Shown here piece after piece: positions 37,221 through 46,082 of a stretch of DNA of 64,000 nucleotides. Both the position numbers and the translations under genes were made by a program. Every line of letters starts with the position of its first letter. Positions within the stretch are counted from its first letter, which is position 1. The notes beneath the pieces were generated by a model. The model was not told where the DNA came from and ran no database searches. It was given only the letters and a program-made list of their open reading frames with translations. Source of the stretch: Nitrospirota bacterium (GTDB taxonomy: Bacteria > Nitrospirota > Thermodesulfovibrionia > SZUA-242); NCBI GenBank assembly GCA_016212095.1, contig JACRHH010000015.1:62001-126000 (forward strand), written 5' to 3'.

Positions 37221-37547
37221 ATGAGCGAGAAGGATAATATTCAGGAGCAGATGGACGCTCTCAAAAACGATTTCGGAAGCCTGAGGCGCGACATCGCCGA
37301 TCTGTCCAAGACGCTTCGCGATGCCGGAGCCAGCAAGGCCGAGGGCATCAAGGCATCCATTGACGAAGAGCTTCACGCAAAGGCCGAGGAGTTGAAACGC
37401 GCCTGGGAATATGCGCGCGAGCACGGCCAGAAGGCGAAGCAGGAGCTAGAGGCGGGCGTCGGCGCGCACCCGTACACAACCATTTTGGCCGCATTCGGTG
37501 TGGGCTTCATTATCGCAAAACTGATCGACCGGGGACGCCGCGACTGA
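37221..37547 (+). CDS. DUF883/ElaB-YqjD-like membrane-anchored protein
   Basis: 108 residues: long charged helix (EQMDALKNDFGSLRRDIADLSKTLRD...), then HPYTTILAAFGVGFIIAKLIDRGRRD with one C-terminal membrane segment. ElaB/YqjD relatives bind ribosomes at the inner membrane in stationary phase. ATG at 37221 follows GGAGGTGACACAT. First gene of a three-gene set of small membrane proteins. Confidence 0.85.
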   Translation: MSEKDNIQEQMDALKNDFGSLRRDIADLSKTLRDAGASKAEGIKASIDEELHAKAEELKRAWEYAREHGQKAKQELEAGVGAHPYTTILAAFGVGFIIAKLIDRGRRD

Positions 37548-37819
37548 AAAATCTGGTTAATCTGCTTATCGCGGCGCTGGAACTGCTGGAGGCCGAGGCG
37601 CGCGCCTTTCGAAAGGCGGCCATGCGTCTCGGCCTTGGACTTGCGATGCTCGCGGTTGCATCATTCTTTGCGCTTGCGGGTTTTGCGCTATGCATATTGT
37701 CTCTCTTTTATGCGCTTAGGGAAAGCTTTGGAGCCGCTCCGGCTGCGCTGGCGTCTGGAGCGGCCTGTATCTTATGCGCGGGTTTGATCGCATGGACAGC
37801 GGCAAGAATGAACCGGTAA
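37544..37819 (+). CDS. small membrane protein (holin/YqjE-like), CTG start proposed
   Basis: 91 residues if started at the CTG at 37544, which overlaps the previous stop as CTGA: (M)KNLVNLLIAALELLEAEARAFRKAAMRLGLGLAML. A shorter version from the ATG at 37622 (65 residues) would lose the amphipathic N-terminus. Two membrane segments follow (about 30-52 and 64-86). Resembles YqjE/phage-holin-superfamily proteins found next to YqjD-like genes. Coupled overlap is the main support for the CTG. Confidence 0.65.
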   Translation: MKNLVNLLIAALELLEAEARAFRKAAMRLGLGLAMLAVASFFALAGFALCILSLFYALRESFGAAPAALASGAACILCAGLIAWTAARMNR

Positions 37820-38013
37820 GCGTTTCCGTGGCGAAAATTCGCCTGCGCGAGGCCGCCGGCAAGGTTGGCGTTGCGGACATCGTTTCGGATCATCCGCTTG
37901 TTGCGGTAGCCGGGGCTGTTGCTGCCGGTTTTCTTTTTGCGAAAAGTTCTCGCGCCCGTGACGTCATGGTGCGCGAACTGTTTCGCCGGGTTATAGGCGC
38001 TGCCGGCGAATAG
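37792..38013 (+). CDS. small membrane protein, third of the DUF883-like set
   Basis: 73 residues; MDSGKNEPVSVSVAKIRLREAAGKVGV then DHPLVAVAGAVAAGFLFAKSSRARDVMVREL, which repeats the H-P-x-membrane-helix-AK pattern of the DUF883 protein. ATG at 37792 overlaps the previous gene by 28 bp. Function unknown; YqjK-like position. Confidence 0.7.
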   Translation: MDSGKNEPVSVSVAKIRLREAAGKVGVADIVSDHPLVAVAGAVAAGFLFAKSSRARDVMVRELFRRVIGAAGE

Positions 38014-38067
38014 ATAAATACAAGCCGCGCCAGGCTCCAATCATCAAGTCGTTAAGGAAAAAGACAG

Positions 38068-39639
38068 ATGGCAACACCACCCAAAAAACGTCTTGGCGAG
38101 ATACTGATCGAAAAAGGGCTCATCAGCCACCCGCAGCTTACCGATGCGCTCAAGAAAACCAACCAGACAGGCGGCAAGCTTGGAGCGTCACTCATCAGCC
38201 TGGGATTCATTACCGAGGAGCAGTTGCTTGAGGCGCTGAGCAGTTCCCTTGGCCTTCCGTTTATAGATATCGCCAAAAACGTGATCTCTGTCGAGACGCA
38301 GGCGAGATTCCCATATGATCTCGTAAAGCGTTACAGAATAGTGCCGGTTGGAATTCAGGGGCAGGTTTTCACAATAGCCACCGAGGATCCTACCGACTAC
38401 CGGGTGATCGAGGAGTTGCAGTTCACGACGAACTACAACATTCGTCCGGTGTTGGCGTCGAGCTACCAGATTTCTGAAATCATTCGTTTTTTCGAGCAGG
38501 TTGGCTACGCGAAAAAGCCTTACGACCTGGGAATGCTCCGCAAGATTCAGGAGAAGATGAAGGTGCTCACCGTTGACATGCTTCTTTCGGAGCTAGTGCG
38601 GCTGGACGGCTCCGATCTTCATGTAACGGTGGGCGCGCCGCCTTCCGTGCGATTGCGAAACGAACTTCAGCGGCTTAATCTGCCGATGGTTGACCGCGAT
38701 ACTGTAAAAAGGTTTGTCGAGGAGCTTCTGACCAAGGATCAGATGCAGAAGCTCGAAAAGATGAAGGACATAGAAATTCCGTACATGAAGGACGGCATCG
38801 GCAGGTTCCGCGTGGTCATCTACATGCAGCGCCATTCGCTCACAATCTGCGCGCGCAACCTGAAGGCCGAAATCCCCTCGCTGGAAAGCCTTGGCCTGCC
38901 TTCGGTCATCAAGGATTCCGTGCTTACAAGGCAGGGGCTGCTGCTTGTAACGGGCCCGGCTGCCCACGGAAAATCGACAACGCTCGCCTCCATAATCAAT
39001 CTGCTGAACGAAAACCGCGCGCTGAACATCATCACGCTTGAAGACCCCATCGAATACCTTCACAAACACAAGAAATGCAACATCAACCAGCGAGAAATCG
39101 GCGAGGACACCACGTCGTTCGTGAAGGGATTGAAGCATGTTTTCCGTCAGAATCCGGACGTGATAATGATAGGCGAACTGCGCGATCCCGAATCCATCCA
39201 CATAGCGATGAAGGCTGCGGCAACGGGGCATCTTGTTCTGGCCACGATGCATACGCAGGACACCGCGTCGGCGATAGACACCATATTGAACTACTTCTCC
39301 GGCAACGAACAGAACGTAATCCGCCAGCAGTTGGCAGACTCGCTCATCTGCGTGATCTCCCAAAGGCTAATCCCCAGGAAATCGGGCGAGGGGCGATGCC
39401 TTGCCTACGAGCTTATGCTCAACTCATCGAGAATAGCGGCGCTTATCCGCGAGGGCAAGCCGCATCAGATCAAGGTGCAGACAGCCGCGGTGCGCGGCGA
39501 CATGGAAACTCTTGAGTACTCTCTTGCAAACATGGTGAAAAAGGGAACCATTTCGGCGGAAGACGCCATGCACTATGCGCTGAACAAGAAATCGCTGGAA
39601 GACATACTGGCGCAGAAACGGCCTGAAGGCACGGCGTAG
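38068..39639 (+). CDS. MshEN-PilT fusion: pilus retraction-type ATPase
   Basis: 523 residues. Residues about 8-150 are an MshEN/T2SSE-N domain with two copies of the c-di-GMP-binding pattern (RLGEILIEKGLISHPQLTDAL; KLGASLISLGFITEEQLLEAL). From about 165 the protein is PilT/PilU-like: SDLHVTVGAPPSVRLRNELQ, Walker A GPAAHGKST, Asp box ITLEDPIEYLH, Walker B VIMIGELRDPE, His box TGHLVLATMHTQDTASAID. No tetracysteine zinc site as in PilB/GspE. No other pilus gene adjoins it. Confidence 0.9.
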   Translation: MATPPKKRLGEILIEKGLISHPQLTDALKKTNQTGGKLGASLISLGFITEEQLLEALSSSLGLPFIDIAKNVISVETQARFPYDLVKRYRIVPVGIQGQVFTIATEDPTDYRVIEELQFTTNYNIRPVLASSYQISEIIRFFEQVGYAKKPYDLGMLRKIQEKMKVLTVDMLLSELVRLDGSDLHVTVGAPPSVRLRNELQRLNLPMVDRDTVKRFVEELLTKDQMQKLEKMKDIEIPYMKDGIGRFRVVIYMQRHSLTICARNLKAEIPSLESLGLPSVIKDSVLTRQGLLLVTGPAAHGKSTTLASIINLLNENRALNIITLEDPIEYLHKHKKCNINQREIGEDTTSFVKGLKHVFRQNPDVIMIGELRDPESIHIAMKAAATGHLVLATMHTQDTASAIDTILNYFSGNEQNVIRQQLADSLICVISQRLIPRKSGEGRCLAYELMLNSSRIAALIREGKPHQIKVQTAAVRGDMETLEYSLANMVKKGTISAEDAMHYALNKKSLEDILAQKRPEGTA

Positions 39640-39665
39640 AAAAAAGGCGCGGCAAAAGCCGCGCC
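39640..39665 (-). terminator. rho-independent terminator (minus strand, maybe bidirectional)
   Basis: 8-bp stem GGCGCGGC/GCCGCGCC with AAAA loop (39646-39665). On the minus strand a run of six T follows, so it ends the lipoprotein gene at 39686; it also lies right after the PilT-like stop. Confidence 0.85.
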
Positions 39666-39685
39666 TGCTAAAATGAAAATGTCTG

Positions 39686-40072
39686 TTATGATTTATTCGG
39701 CTGTTCTGTACAGATCGGGGTTACCGTGTATGTATTCGGTTCAACTTTCCACGCGCCGCCAGCCATCATGTCTATGGGTATTGTGAGTATGCCGAAATCG
39801 ATAAGAATTCCAAGAAGCGAAGTTGCGTCAAAACGTTCCGATGACATAATTGAAACATCCTGACAACCTTGTTTGGCTACCCTGATTTCATGGGGCTTAC
39901 CCTTTTTGACCTGCGCCATTGCACTGTCATAGCCACGCGGCGTGCCATCGATGAAAATAGTTGTTCCCTTTTCGAGTGAATTCACAGATAAATTCTCACT
40001 TGTTCCATGAATCATGCTGGCGCATCCTGTAAACATGGCCATCAGACACAACGCTGCAATTACTTTCCTCAT
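39686..40072 (-). CDS. lipoprotein (PEGA-like small domain)
   Basis: 128 residues with lipobox FTGC (Cys17). The mature part CASMIHGTSENLSVNSLEKGTTIFIDGTPRGYDSAMAQVKKGKPHEIRVAKQGC is a short PEGA-like beta domain; then a hydrophobic stretch (ATSLLGILIDFGILTIPIDMMAGG) and VEPNTYTVTPIC. Such proteins are anchored in the envelope; role unknown. Confidence 0.8.
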   Translation of the reverse strand: MRKVIAALCLMAMFTGCASMIHGTSENLSVNSLEKGTTIFIDGTPRGYDSAMAQVKKGKPHEIRVAKQGCQDVSIMSSERFDATSLLGILIDFGILTIPIDMMAGGAWKVEPNTYTVTPICTEQPNKS

Positions 40073-40105
40073 AACTCCCCCTTAATTCGGTTTGTACGGA
40101 TTTGC

Positions 40106-40699
40106 TCAACGCTGATGCGTTGTATTCAAGTCGTATGCAAGGTTTTTGTTTTGGACTGTCGCGTAATCCATGCCGGGCGAAGACATGTCTTTTAGCGCTA
40201 TCAAATGCTGTCGAAGATCAGGGGACATATCGTTTGCATCCATAACCACAAAGCCCTTAACGGCTGGATCGAACGGCCCGGACATCTCAGGTATTACACA
40301 AACTACGTCTTCAGGAATCAGCGTCCATGTGGAGCCGGAGCGCGGATCGACTACCAGATAACCATTGAAACCGCCTAGCGGAGCATCATCTGCAAACCAT
40401 CCGTTCAGCCGCTTCTCAATTTTCAGGTCAATAGTAGATAAATTTTTATCGGTTATGACGATTCGAAAACTCTCTTTGCCGGATGCCATGCTGATATGCT
40501 TAGAGTCTAACTTGAAGGGTGTAACGACAGAAGCAACAATAACGCCTTCCGAGTCGTACACGGTTGCGGATGCCCCCGTATCAGGATGCCAATTGCTGCC
40601 AATGGTTGTTACCCTCTGTGATGACGCGCATCCCGTAACAAGAAGAAATGTGAAAAACGCCAAAACACGTATCCACGCAAAACCGCTCTGATTGCTCAT
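40106..40699 (-). CDS. lipoprotein of unknown function
   Basis: 197 residues from the ATG at 40699 (MSNQSGFAW): signal peptide with lipobox VTGC (CASSQRVTTIG). The body is beta-rich and includes GASATVYDSEGVIVASVVTPFKLDSKHISMASGKESFRIVITDKNLSTI and GGFNGYLVVDPRSGSTWTLIPEDVV. The first half resembles the PEGA/TP-loop pattern of the neighbouring lipoprotein. Lies 33 bp upstream of it; probably one transcript. Confidence 0.75.
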   Translation of the reverse strand: MSNQSGFAWIRVLAFFTFLLVTGCASSQRVTTIGSNWHPDTGASATVYDSEGVIVASVVTPFKLDSKHISMASGKESFRIVITDKNLSTIDLKIEKRLNGWFADDAPLGGFNGYLVVDPRSGSTWTLIPEDVVCVIPEMSGPFDPAVKGFVVMDANDMSPDLRQHLIALKDMSSPGMDYATVQNKNLAYDLNTTHQR

Positions 40700-40886
40700 T
40701 TTCCCAACTCCCGTGTTTATATAGCGCGTCATTCTTTCATTAATTCGACGCTTCTTCGTGTTTTATCAATCCCGGGTTCTGTTTTCTGTTGTTGTCACGC
40801 CCCCGGCTTAAACGGATTGAGTAAATCAGATTTACCCCATCGATGTCAATAAAACAGTTAAAACGGCAGGCCAAACTGAAAAAGCG

Positions 40887-43226
40887 TCAACAAACCGTCA
40901 GACTTCGTGCGATAAACGCCTGTCCAAGCGACACGCCGCCGTCGTTGCACGGCACTGCGCGGTTTTTGTGAGGCGCAAGCCCTCGCTCGCGCAAGCCATG
41001 CACGACGCCGCCCAGAATAAGCCTGTTTTGGAACACTCCGCCGCTCAATGCAACATCGCGGATTCCGGTTGCCTGATGAATCGACATCACAGCTTCCGCC
41101 ACGGCGGCAACCACGGTGTTGTGAAACCGCGCCGCGATTACGCCTTTATCCGTGCCGCCGGTAATCTCGTCGATGATTCTGCGTATCGCATCAGAGAAAT
41201 CAATCTCCGCAAGCTGGCCCTCCGAAATCCGGTATGGATATTGCCCAGCATCATTCCGCGCCGCCGTCGCCTCCAGGGCAATCGCGGCCTCGCCCTCGAA
41301 CGTGTTTATGTCGGCTATGCCGAGCATCGACGAAACAGCGTCGAACAGCCGTCCGGCTCCGGATGTCAGTGGCGAAAGCTCGCGGTTTCCGGCTATCATC
41401 AGGATGTTTCCGACTGCGTTTTCGCCGCGCCGGGCTGTCAGTCCGATGCGCGTCAGAACATCACGCGCTTCGTCGCCGTAAATGCCGTGCAAAAAACTTG
41501 CGGCCATGCGCCAAGGCTCGCGTGCGGCAGCATCGCCGCCGGGCATCGGAACGGGGCGAAACCTGGCAACGCGCTTCAGATCGGCGGCGGTTCCGGTAAA
41601 AAACTCGCCGCCCCATACAGTATTACCAACGCAATGAACTACGTCATTGCGCGGCTCGTCATTGCCATGCCCCGATCCGTCCAGCGCCACACCGATTATC
41701 TCGCCCTCGATCTTCCATTCAGCCAAAACCGAAGCGATATGCGCATGATGATGCTGGATGCCGATTGTGGGAATATCCGTCTGCTCCATAGCCCATCCGG
41801 TTGAAAAATATCCGGGATGAAGGTCGTGGGCAATGGCCACCGGCTCACACCTGTAAACCTGCTTCAGGTTGGCAAGCGTTTCCTCAAAAAAACAAAGGGT
41901 TTCGTAATTCTCCATGTCGCCGATATGCTGGCTGACTATGGCGGCTCGGCCCTTTGCAAGCGTGAACGTGTTTTTCAGGTCGGCTCCCACGGCCAGAATG
42001 TCGGGGCCGCCGCAGGCCAAGGCAATCGGCGACGGCGTGTAACCGCGCGCACGGCGAATAAAAAGCGTCTGGCCTTCGTAGCTTGCCGTGACGGAATCGT
42101 CCACACGCATGAAGATGTCGCGGTTGTGAAGCAGAAATGCGTCGGCAAGCCCGGCAAGCTTCTCCATCGCCTCGTCATTGCCAATTACAATCGGCTCCTC
42201 GCTCATGTTTGCGCTGGTCATGACAAGCGCCCGAAGCCCGGAGCCGTTAAATAACAGATGATGAAGCGGAGCGTACGGAAGCATGATTCCAAGGCGCGGC
42301 GATGAGGGCGCGATTGCCGAAGGCAGTTCGCATTCGGCCTGCTTTTCCATCAGAACCACCGGACGCGCAGGCGATTCAAGAAGCGCCGCCGCGTCGTCAT
42401 CCATAACGCAGTATCGCCGTATCGTTTCCACATCGGGAGACATCAGCGCAAACGCCTTGTTGCTTCGGCGCTTGCGCACCCGAAGCGTTTCGACGGCCAC
42501 GACGTTTTCGGCGTCGGCGGCCAGATGAAATCCGCCAAGCCCTTTTATCGCAACGATCAGCCCGCTTCGAAGCGCATTCACAGCGCGGCTTAGCGCTGTA
42601 TTGCCGGAAATGCGCAGTCCGCCACTGATGAATTCGACATGCGGCCCGCAATTCGGGCAGGCGTTTGGTTGGGCGTGGAAGCGCCGGTTGTCGGGGTTGT
42701 CGTACTCGCGGCGGCAGTCGGCGCACATCTCAAACGCGGCCATCGTTGTGTTCGGGCGGTCATACGGAACCGCACGCGTGATGGTGTAGCGCGGCCCGCA
42801 GTTGGTGCAGTTTATAAACGGATAAAGATAGCGCCTGTCGGCGGGATCAAGCATCTCGCGCAGGCAGTCGGCGCAGACGGCGGTGTCTGGCGGAACGTGC
42901 GTCGAGCCGCCGATGTCCGCGCTTTGAACGATGGCAAAGTCCTTGCCGCCGCGAACCGGAACCGGTTTGAATTCCATCGAGAGTATTCCGGCAAGCGGAG
43001 GCGCTTCGGCAGCAATTCGCTCCGGGAAATCCTCCGCCCCTTCGCCTTCCACCTCAACCGTTACGCCGTCGGAGGTGTTCATCACGAAACCGGAAAGATT
43101 GCGCCCGACAGCAAGATTGCGGATGAACGGGCGGAATCCCACGCCCTGAACGATGCCGCGAACCTCGATGCGGAGACGGGTTAAGGGCGGATTGGTCATC
43201 GGCAAGCTTTCGTTGGTCTGCATCAT
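40887..43226 (-). CDS. hypF: carbamoyltransferase HypF
   Basis: Makes the thiocarbamate used for CN ligands of [NiFe]-hydrogenase. 779 residues: acylphosphatase domain (RGIVQGVGFRPFIRNLA), two zinc fingers (CADCLREM...CTNCGPRYT; CADCRREY...CPNCGPH), YrdC domain (GLIVAIKGLGGFHLAADA), and Kae1-like C-terminus (IQHHHAHIASVLAEW, ALSGGVFQNRLI). Start could be 43226, 43223 or 43199. No other hyp or hydrogenase gene is in the window. A CCGGG/CCCGG hairpin (43227-43241) lies just upstream of the first ATG. Confidence 0.96.
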   Translation of the reverse strand: MMQTNESLPMTNPPLTRLRIEVRGIVQGVGFRPFIRNLAVGRNLSGFVMNTSDGVTVEVEGEGAEDFPERIAAEAPPLAGILSMEFKPVPVRGGKDFAIVQSADIGGSTHVPPDTAVCADCLREMLDPADRRYLYPFINCTNCGPRYTITRAVPYDRPNTTMAAFEMCADCRREYDNPDNRRFHAQPNACPNCGPHVEFISGGLRISGNTALSRAVNALRSGLIVAIKGLGGFHLAADAENVVAVETLRVRKRRSNKAFALMSPDVETIRRYCVMDDDAAALLESPARPVVLMEKQAECELPSAIAPSSPRLGIMLPYAPLHHLLFNGSGLRALVMTSANMSEEPIVIGNDEAMEKLAGLADAFLLHNRDIFMRVDDSVTASYEGQTLFIRRARGYTPSPIALACGGPDILAVGADLKNTFTLAKGRAAIVSQHIGDMENYETLCFFEETLANLKQVYRCEPVAIAHDLHPGYFSTGWAMEQTDIPTIGIQHHHAHIASVLAEWKIEGEIIGVALDGSGHGNDEPRNDVVHCVGNTVWGGEFFTGTAADLKRVARFRPVPMPGGDAAAREPWRMAASFLHGIYGDEARDVLTRIGLTARRGENAVGNILMIAGNRELSPLTSGAGRLFDAVSSMLGIADINTFEGEAAIALEATAARNDAGQYPYRISEGQLAEIDFSDAIRRIIDEITGGTDKGVIAARFHNTVVAAVAEAVMSIHQATGIRDVALSGGVFQNRLILGGVVHGLRERGLAPHKNRAVPCNDGGVSLGQAFIARSLTVC

Positions 43227-43386
43227 CCGGGTTTCGCCCGGTTTTTCGTCTTCCAGGACATGTTGTTCATGCTACCATCCTTTTCCGATTGTTCACCGGG
43301 CTTCAGGCTGCTCACAATCAAGTTATTCAGGATAGCTCGCTTAGGTCTTCTTGCCGTGCGCCCCTTCGCTGTGCTAACTTGATTCC

Positions 43387-43884
43387 ATGCCATTAGCCGA
43401 TTTTGTTCTTTATGAAGAAGAATATGGAAAGGTCGAAGCCGAGCTGACCGCCCTCTGCCGCGATGCGAGGATAACAACCGCCGCCGTCATCGATAAAAAC
43501 GGCCAGATCATTGCCACCGCAGGTGAAACAAGGCGCATTGACGCCACATCGCTTGCTTCGCTTGCCGCCGGAGACGTGGCCGCCGCCAACGGCATGGCCG
43601 CGCTGATCGGTGAAACCGAATTTTCCGTGTTTTTTCACGAGGGGCAGAGGGATTGCATCTATATGTCGCTTTTGGCCGGGAGGTTCATCCTGATAGCGAT
43701 CTTCGACAAGAAGGTGACATCGCTTGGAATGGTGCGGCTGAAGGCAAACAAGGCAACCGAAGCCCTTGCCTCCGCCCTGACGTCAGCTTCGTCGAAGTCG
43801 GAATCCGGCAAGAACGCTGTTGGCGAACCGCTGTTTGCCGATATAACCTCCGAAGACATCGACCGGCTTTTCGGGCAGACGTGA
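43387..43884 (+). CDS. roadblock/LC7 domain protein (MglB-like)
   Basis: 165 residues with a roadblock fold: ALCRDARITTAAVIDKNGQIIATAGE, FHEGQRDCIYMSLLAGRFILIAIFDKKVTSLGMVRL. Roadblock proteins next to MglA are GTPase-activating partners (MglB type) that set cell polarity. MglA gene follows after 23 bp. An Ala/Ser-rich linker and C-terminal DITSEDIDRLFGQT helix extend the fold. Confidence 0.9.
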   Translation: MPLADFVLYEEEYGKVEAELTALCRDARITTAAVIDKNGQIIATAGETRRIDATSLASLAAGDVAAANGMAALIGETEFSVFFHEGQRDCIYMSLLAGRFILIAIFDKKVTSLGMVRLKANKATEALASALTSASSKSESGKNAVGEPLFADITSEDIDRLFGQT

Positions 43885-43907
43885 CGATTTCTGGAAAATA
43901 ACAAGGA

Positions 43908-44495
43908 ATGTCATTCATCAACTTCTCATCGCGGGAAATCAACTGCAAGATCGTTTACTACGGGCCAGGCCTTTGCGGCAAGACCACAAATCTTCAGCAT
44001 ATCTACGGCAAAACCGCAGCCGACCGAAAGGGCAAGCTGATTTCACTGGCAACCGAAACCGAGCGCACACTTTTTTTTGATTTCCTGCCGTTGTCGCTTG
44101 GCGCTATCAAAGGATTCAACGTGCGGTTCCACCTTTACACCGTGCCTGGGCAGGTTTTCTACGCCGCAAGCAGAAAGCTCATACTGAAAGGCGTTGACGG
44201 CATTGTTTTCACCGCGGACAGCCAGATTGAGCGCATGGACGCCAATCTGGAGAGCATGGACGACATGCGGCTGAACCTTGCCGCGCAGGGATACGATCCG
44301 GAAAAGATTCCGATGACAATCCAGTATAACAAGCGAGACCTGCCGGGAGCGGCTCCGCTTGTGGAGATGAACCGCCTGCTTAATCCCGGCGGCCACACAT
44401 GGTATCAGGCGGTTGCCGTCGAGGGCGTAGGTGTTTTCGAGACGTTGAAGGATATAGTTAAAAAGGTGCTTGCCGAAGTCCGGAATTCGTATTAA
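43908..44495 (+). CDS. mglA: MglA-type small Ras-like GTPase
   Basis: 195 residues, polarity/motility GTPase. P-loop G19PGLCGKTT, switch region ERTLFFDFLPLSLGAIKGFNVRFHLYTVPGQVFY with the MglA-type TVPGQ instead of DTAGQ, base-recognition YNKRDLP. In Myxococcus and relatives MglA-GTP marks the leading pole and controls type IV pili; the window also encodes an MshEN-PilT ATPase. Confidence 0.95.
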   Translation: MSFINFSSREINCKIVYYGPGLCGKTTNLQHIYGKTAADRKGKLISLATETERTLFFDFLPLSLGAIKGFNVRFHLYTVPGQVFYAASRKLILKGVDGIVFTADSQIERMDANLESMDDMRLNLAAQGYDPEKIPMTIQYNKRDLPGAAPLVEMNRLLNPGGHTWYQAVAVEGVGVFETLKDIVKKVLAEVRNSY

Positions 44496-44531
44496 ACCCG
44501 CATTCCGGCCATAACACACCCGCCGGCACGA

Positions 44532-44561
44532 TTGAATTTAACCCGTCTGCTATGCTATCTT
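44532..44561 (+). promoter_or_regulatory. putative sigma-70 promoter of rpsB-tsf
   Basis: TTGAAT - 18 nt - TATCTT. Start would be near 44570, giving a leader of about 113 nt that contains a perfect 8-bp hairpin GTGCGCGC/GCGCGCAC (44599-44617), a possible site of S2 feedback. Confidence 0.4.
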
Positions 44562-44682
44562 TGCGGCTAAACCACACGCCGGAACCGGTAAGGGGTCTGT
44601 GCGCGCATCGCGCGCACGGCATGCGCCGAAAGGCCCGGACGGCGGAGGAAACCTTGATCACAGAAAGAAGGAGAACCCCAAG

Positions 44683-45477
44683 ATGGCAGCAGTAACAATG
44701 AAGGAACTGCTTGAAGCCGGTGTGCATTTCGGACATCAGGCCAAGCGGTGGAACCCCAAGATGAAGAAATTCATCTTCGGCGAGCGTAACGGAATTCATA
44801 TCATCGACCTCCAGAAAACTCTCCGCATGATGAACGACACCTACGATTATGTTCGAGAGGTTGCCAAGACAGGCCGCCCGATCCTGTTTGTCGGAACCAA
44901 GAAACAGGCTCAGGATGCCGTGCGCGAGGAGGCCGAGCGCTGCGGCTCGTTCTATGTGAACGACCGCTGGCTGGGCGGAATGCTCACAAACTTCACCACG
45001 ATCAAGAAAAGCCTTCAGAAGCTCAAGAAGATCGAGACGATGCGCGCCGACGGAACCTACCTCCATATCACCAAGAAGGAAGCGGGAATGCTCGAAAAAA
45101 CGCGCACGAAGCTCGAAAAAACGCTTGGCGGCATCAAGGACATGCCCGGACTTCCGGCAGCGATATTCATTATAGACACCAAGAAGGAAACCATCGCCGT
45201 TGACGAGGCTCGCAAGCTGTCGATTCCGGTGGTTGCGATTGTAGATACCAACTGCGATCCGGACGTTATCGACCACATAGTGCCTGGCAACGACGACGCC
45301 ATTCGCGCCATCCGCCTGATAACCTCGAAAATCGCGCAGGCGATTCTCGAAGGCAAGGCGATTCGTGACAAGGACGCTGAAGTTGTGGAGACCGCAGAGC
45401 AGGCGGTTGAGGGCGCTGAGGAGTCTGCCGAGTCGTCGGTTGCTGCGGCGGCGGAAGTGAAGGAGGGCGGCGAATAA
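44683..45477 (+). CDS. rpsB: 30S ribosomal protein S2
   Basis: 264 residues. N-terminus [45 protein letters not shown], later [26 protein letters not shown] and [29 protein letters not shown], all diagnostic. Start at 44683 after GAAGGAGAACCCC. A Glu/Ala-rich tail ([31 protein letters not shown]) is usual. Stop overlaps tsf by 1 nt. Confidence 0.99.
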   Translation: MAAVTMKELLEAGVHFGHQAKRWNPKMKKFIFGERNGIHIIDLQKTLRMMNDTYDYVREVAKTGRPILFVGTKKQAQDAVREEAERCGSFYVNDRWLGGMLTNFTTIKKSLQKLKKIETMRADGTYLHITKKEAGMLEKTRTKLEKTLGGIKDMPGLPAAIFIIDTKKETIAVDEARKLSIPVVAIVDTNCDPDVIDHIVPGNDDAIRAIRLITSKIAQAILEGKAIRDKDAEVVETAEQAVEGAEESAESSVAAAAEVKEGGE

Positions 45478-46082
45478 TGAGCGTTTCAATGGATGCAATC
45501 AAGGAACTGCGCGAGAAGACCGGCGCGGGCATGATGGACTGCAAGAAGGCGCTTGCCGAAACGGACGGCGACTTCGAGAAGGCGGTTGACGTTCTTCGCA
45601 AGAAGGGACTTGCCGCAGCAAGCAAGAAGGCAACGCGCACAGCCTCGCAGGGCGTTGTGGGCTCGTACATTCATCTGGGCGGCAAGATCGGCGTTCTTGT
45701 GGAGATCAACTGCGAGACCGATTTCGTTGCCCGCACCGATGATTTTCAGGCTCTTGTCAAGGATGTGGCGATGCACATAGCCGCCGCAAGCCCGCTTTAT
45801 GTGAGCCGCGAGGAGGTTCCGGCTGACGCGCTTGAGCGTGAAAAGGCGGTTCATGCCGATCAGCTTCGGCAGCAGAACAAGCCCGAAAACATGATCGAGA
45901 AGATCCTCACCGGCAAGGTGGAGAAGTTCTACAACGACATCTGCCTTGTGGATCAGATTTTCGTGAAGGACGCCGAGGGCAAGAAGAAGATCAGCGACCT
46001 TATCGCGGAGCATGTGGGCAAGCTCGGCGAGAATATTGTGATCCGGAGGTTTGCGAGATTCCAGCTCGGCGAAAAACAGTAA
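45477..46082 (+). CDS. tsf: elongation factor Ts (short form)
   Basis: 201 residues, nucleotide exchange factor for EF-Tu. N-terminal UBA-like domain [40 protein letters not shown], then [45 protein letters not shown]. Length matches the short Thermus/chloroplast-like form rather than the 280-residue E. coli form. pyrH probably begins inside its last codons. Confidence 0.98.
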   Translation: MSVSMDAIKELREKTGAGMMDCKKALAETDGDFEKAVDVLRKKGLAAASKKATRTASQGVVGSYIHLGGKIGVLVEINCETDFVARTDDFQALVKDVAMHIAAASPLYVSREEVPADALEREKAVHADQLRQQNKPENMIEKILTGKVEKFYNDICLVDQIFVKDAEGKKKISDLIAEHVGKLGENIVIRRFARFQLGEKQ

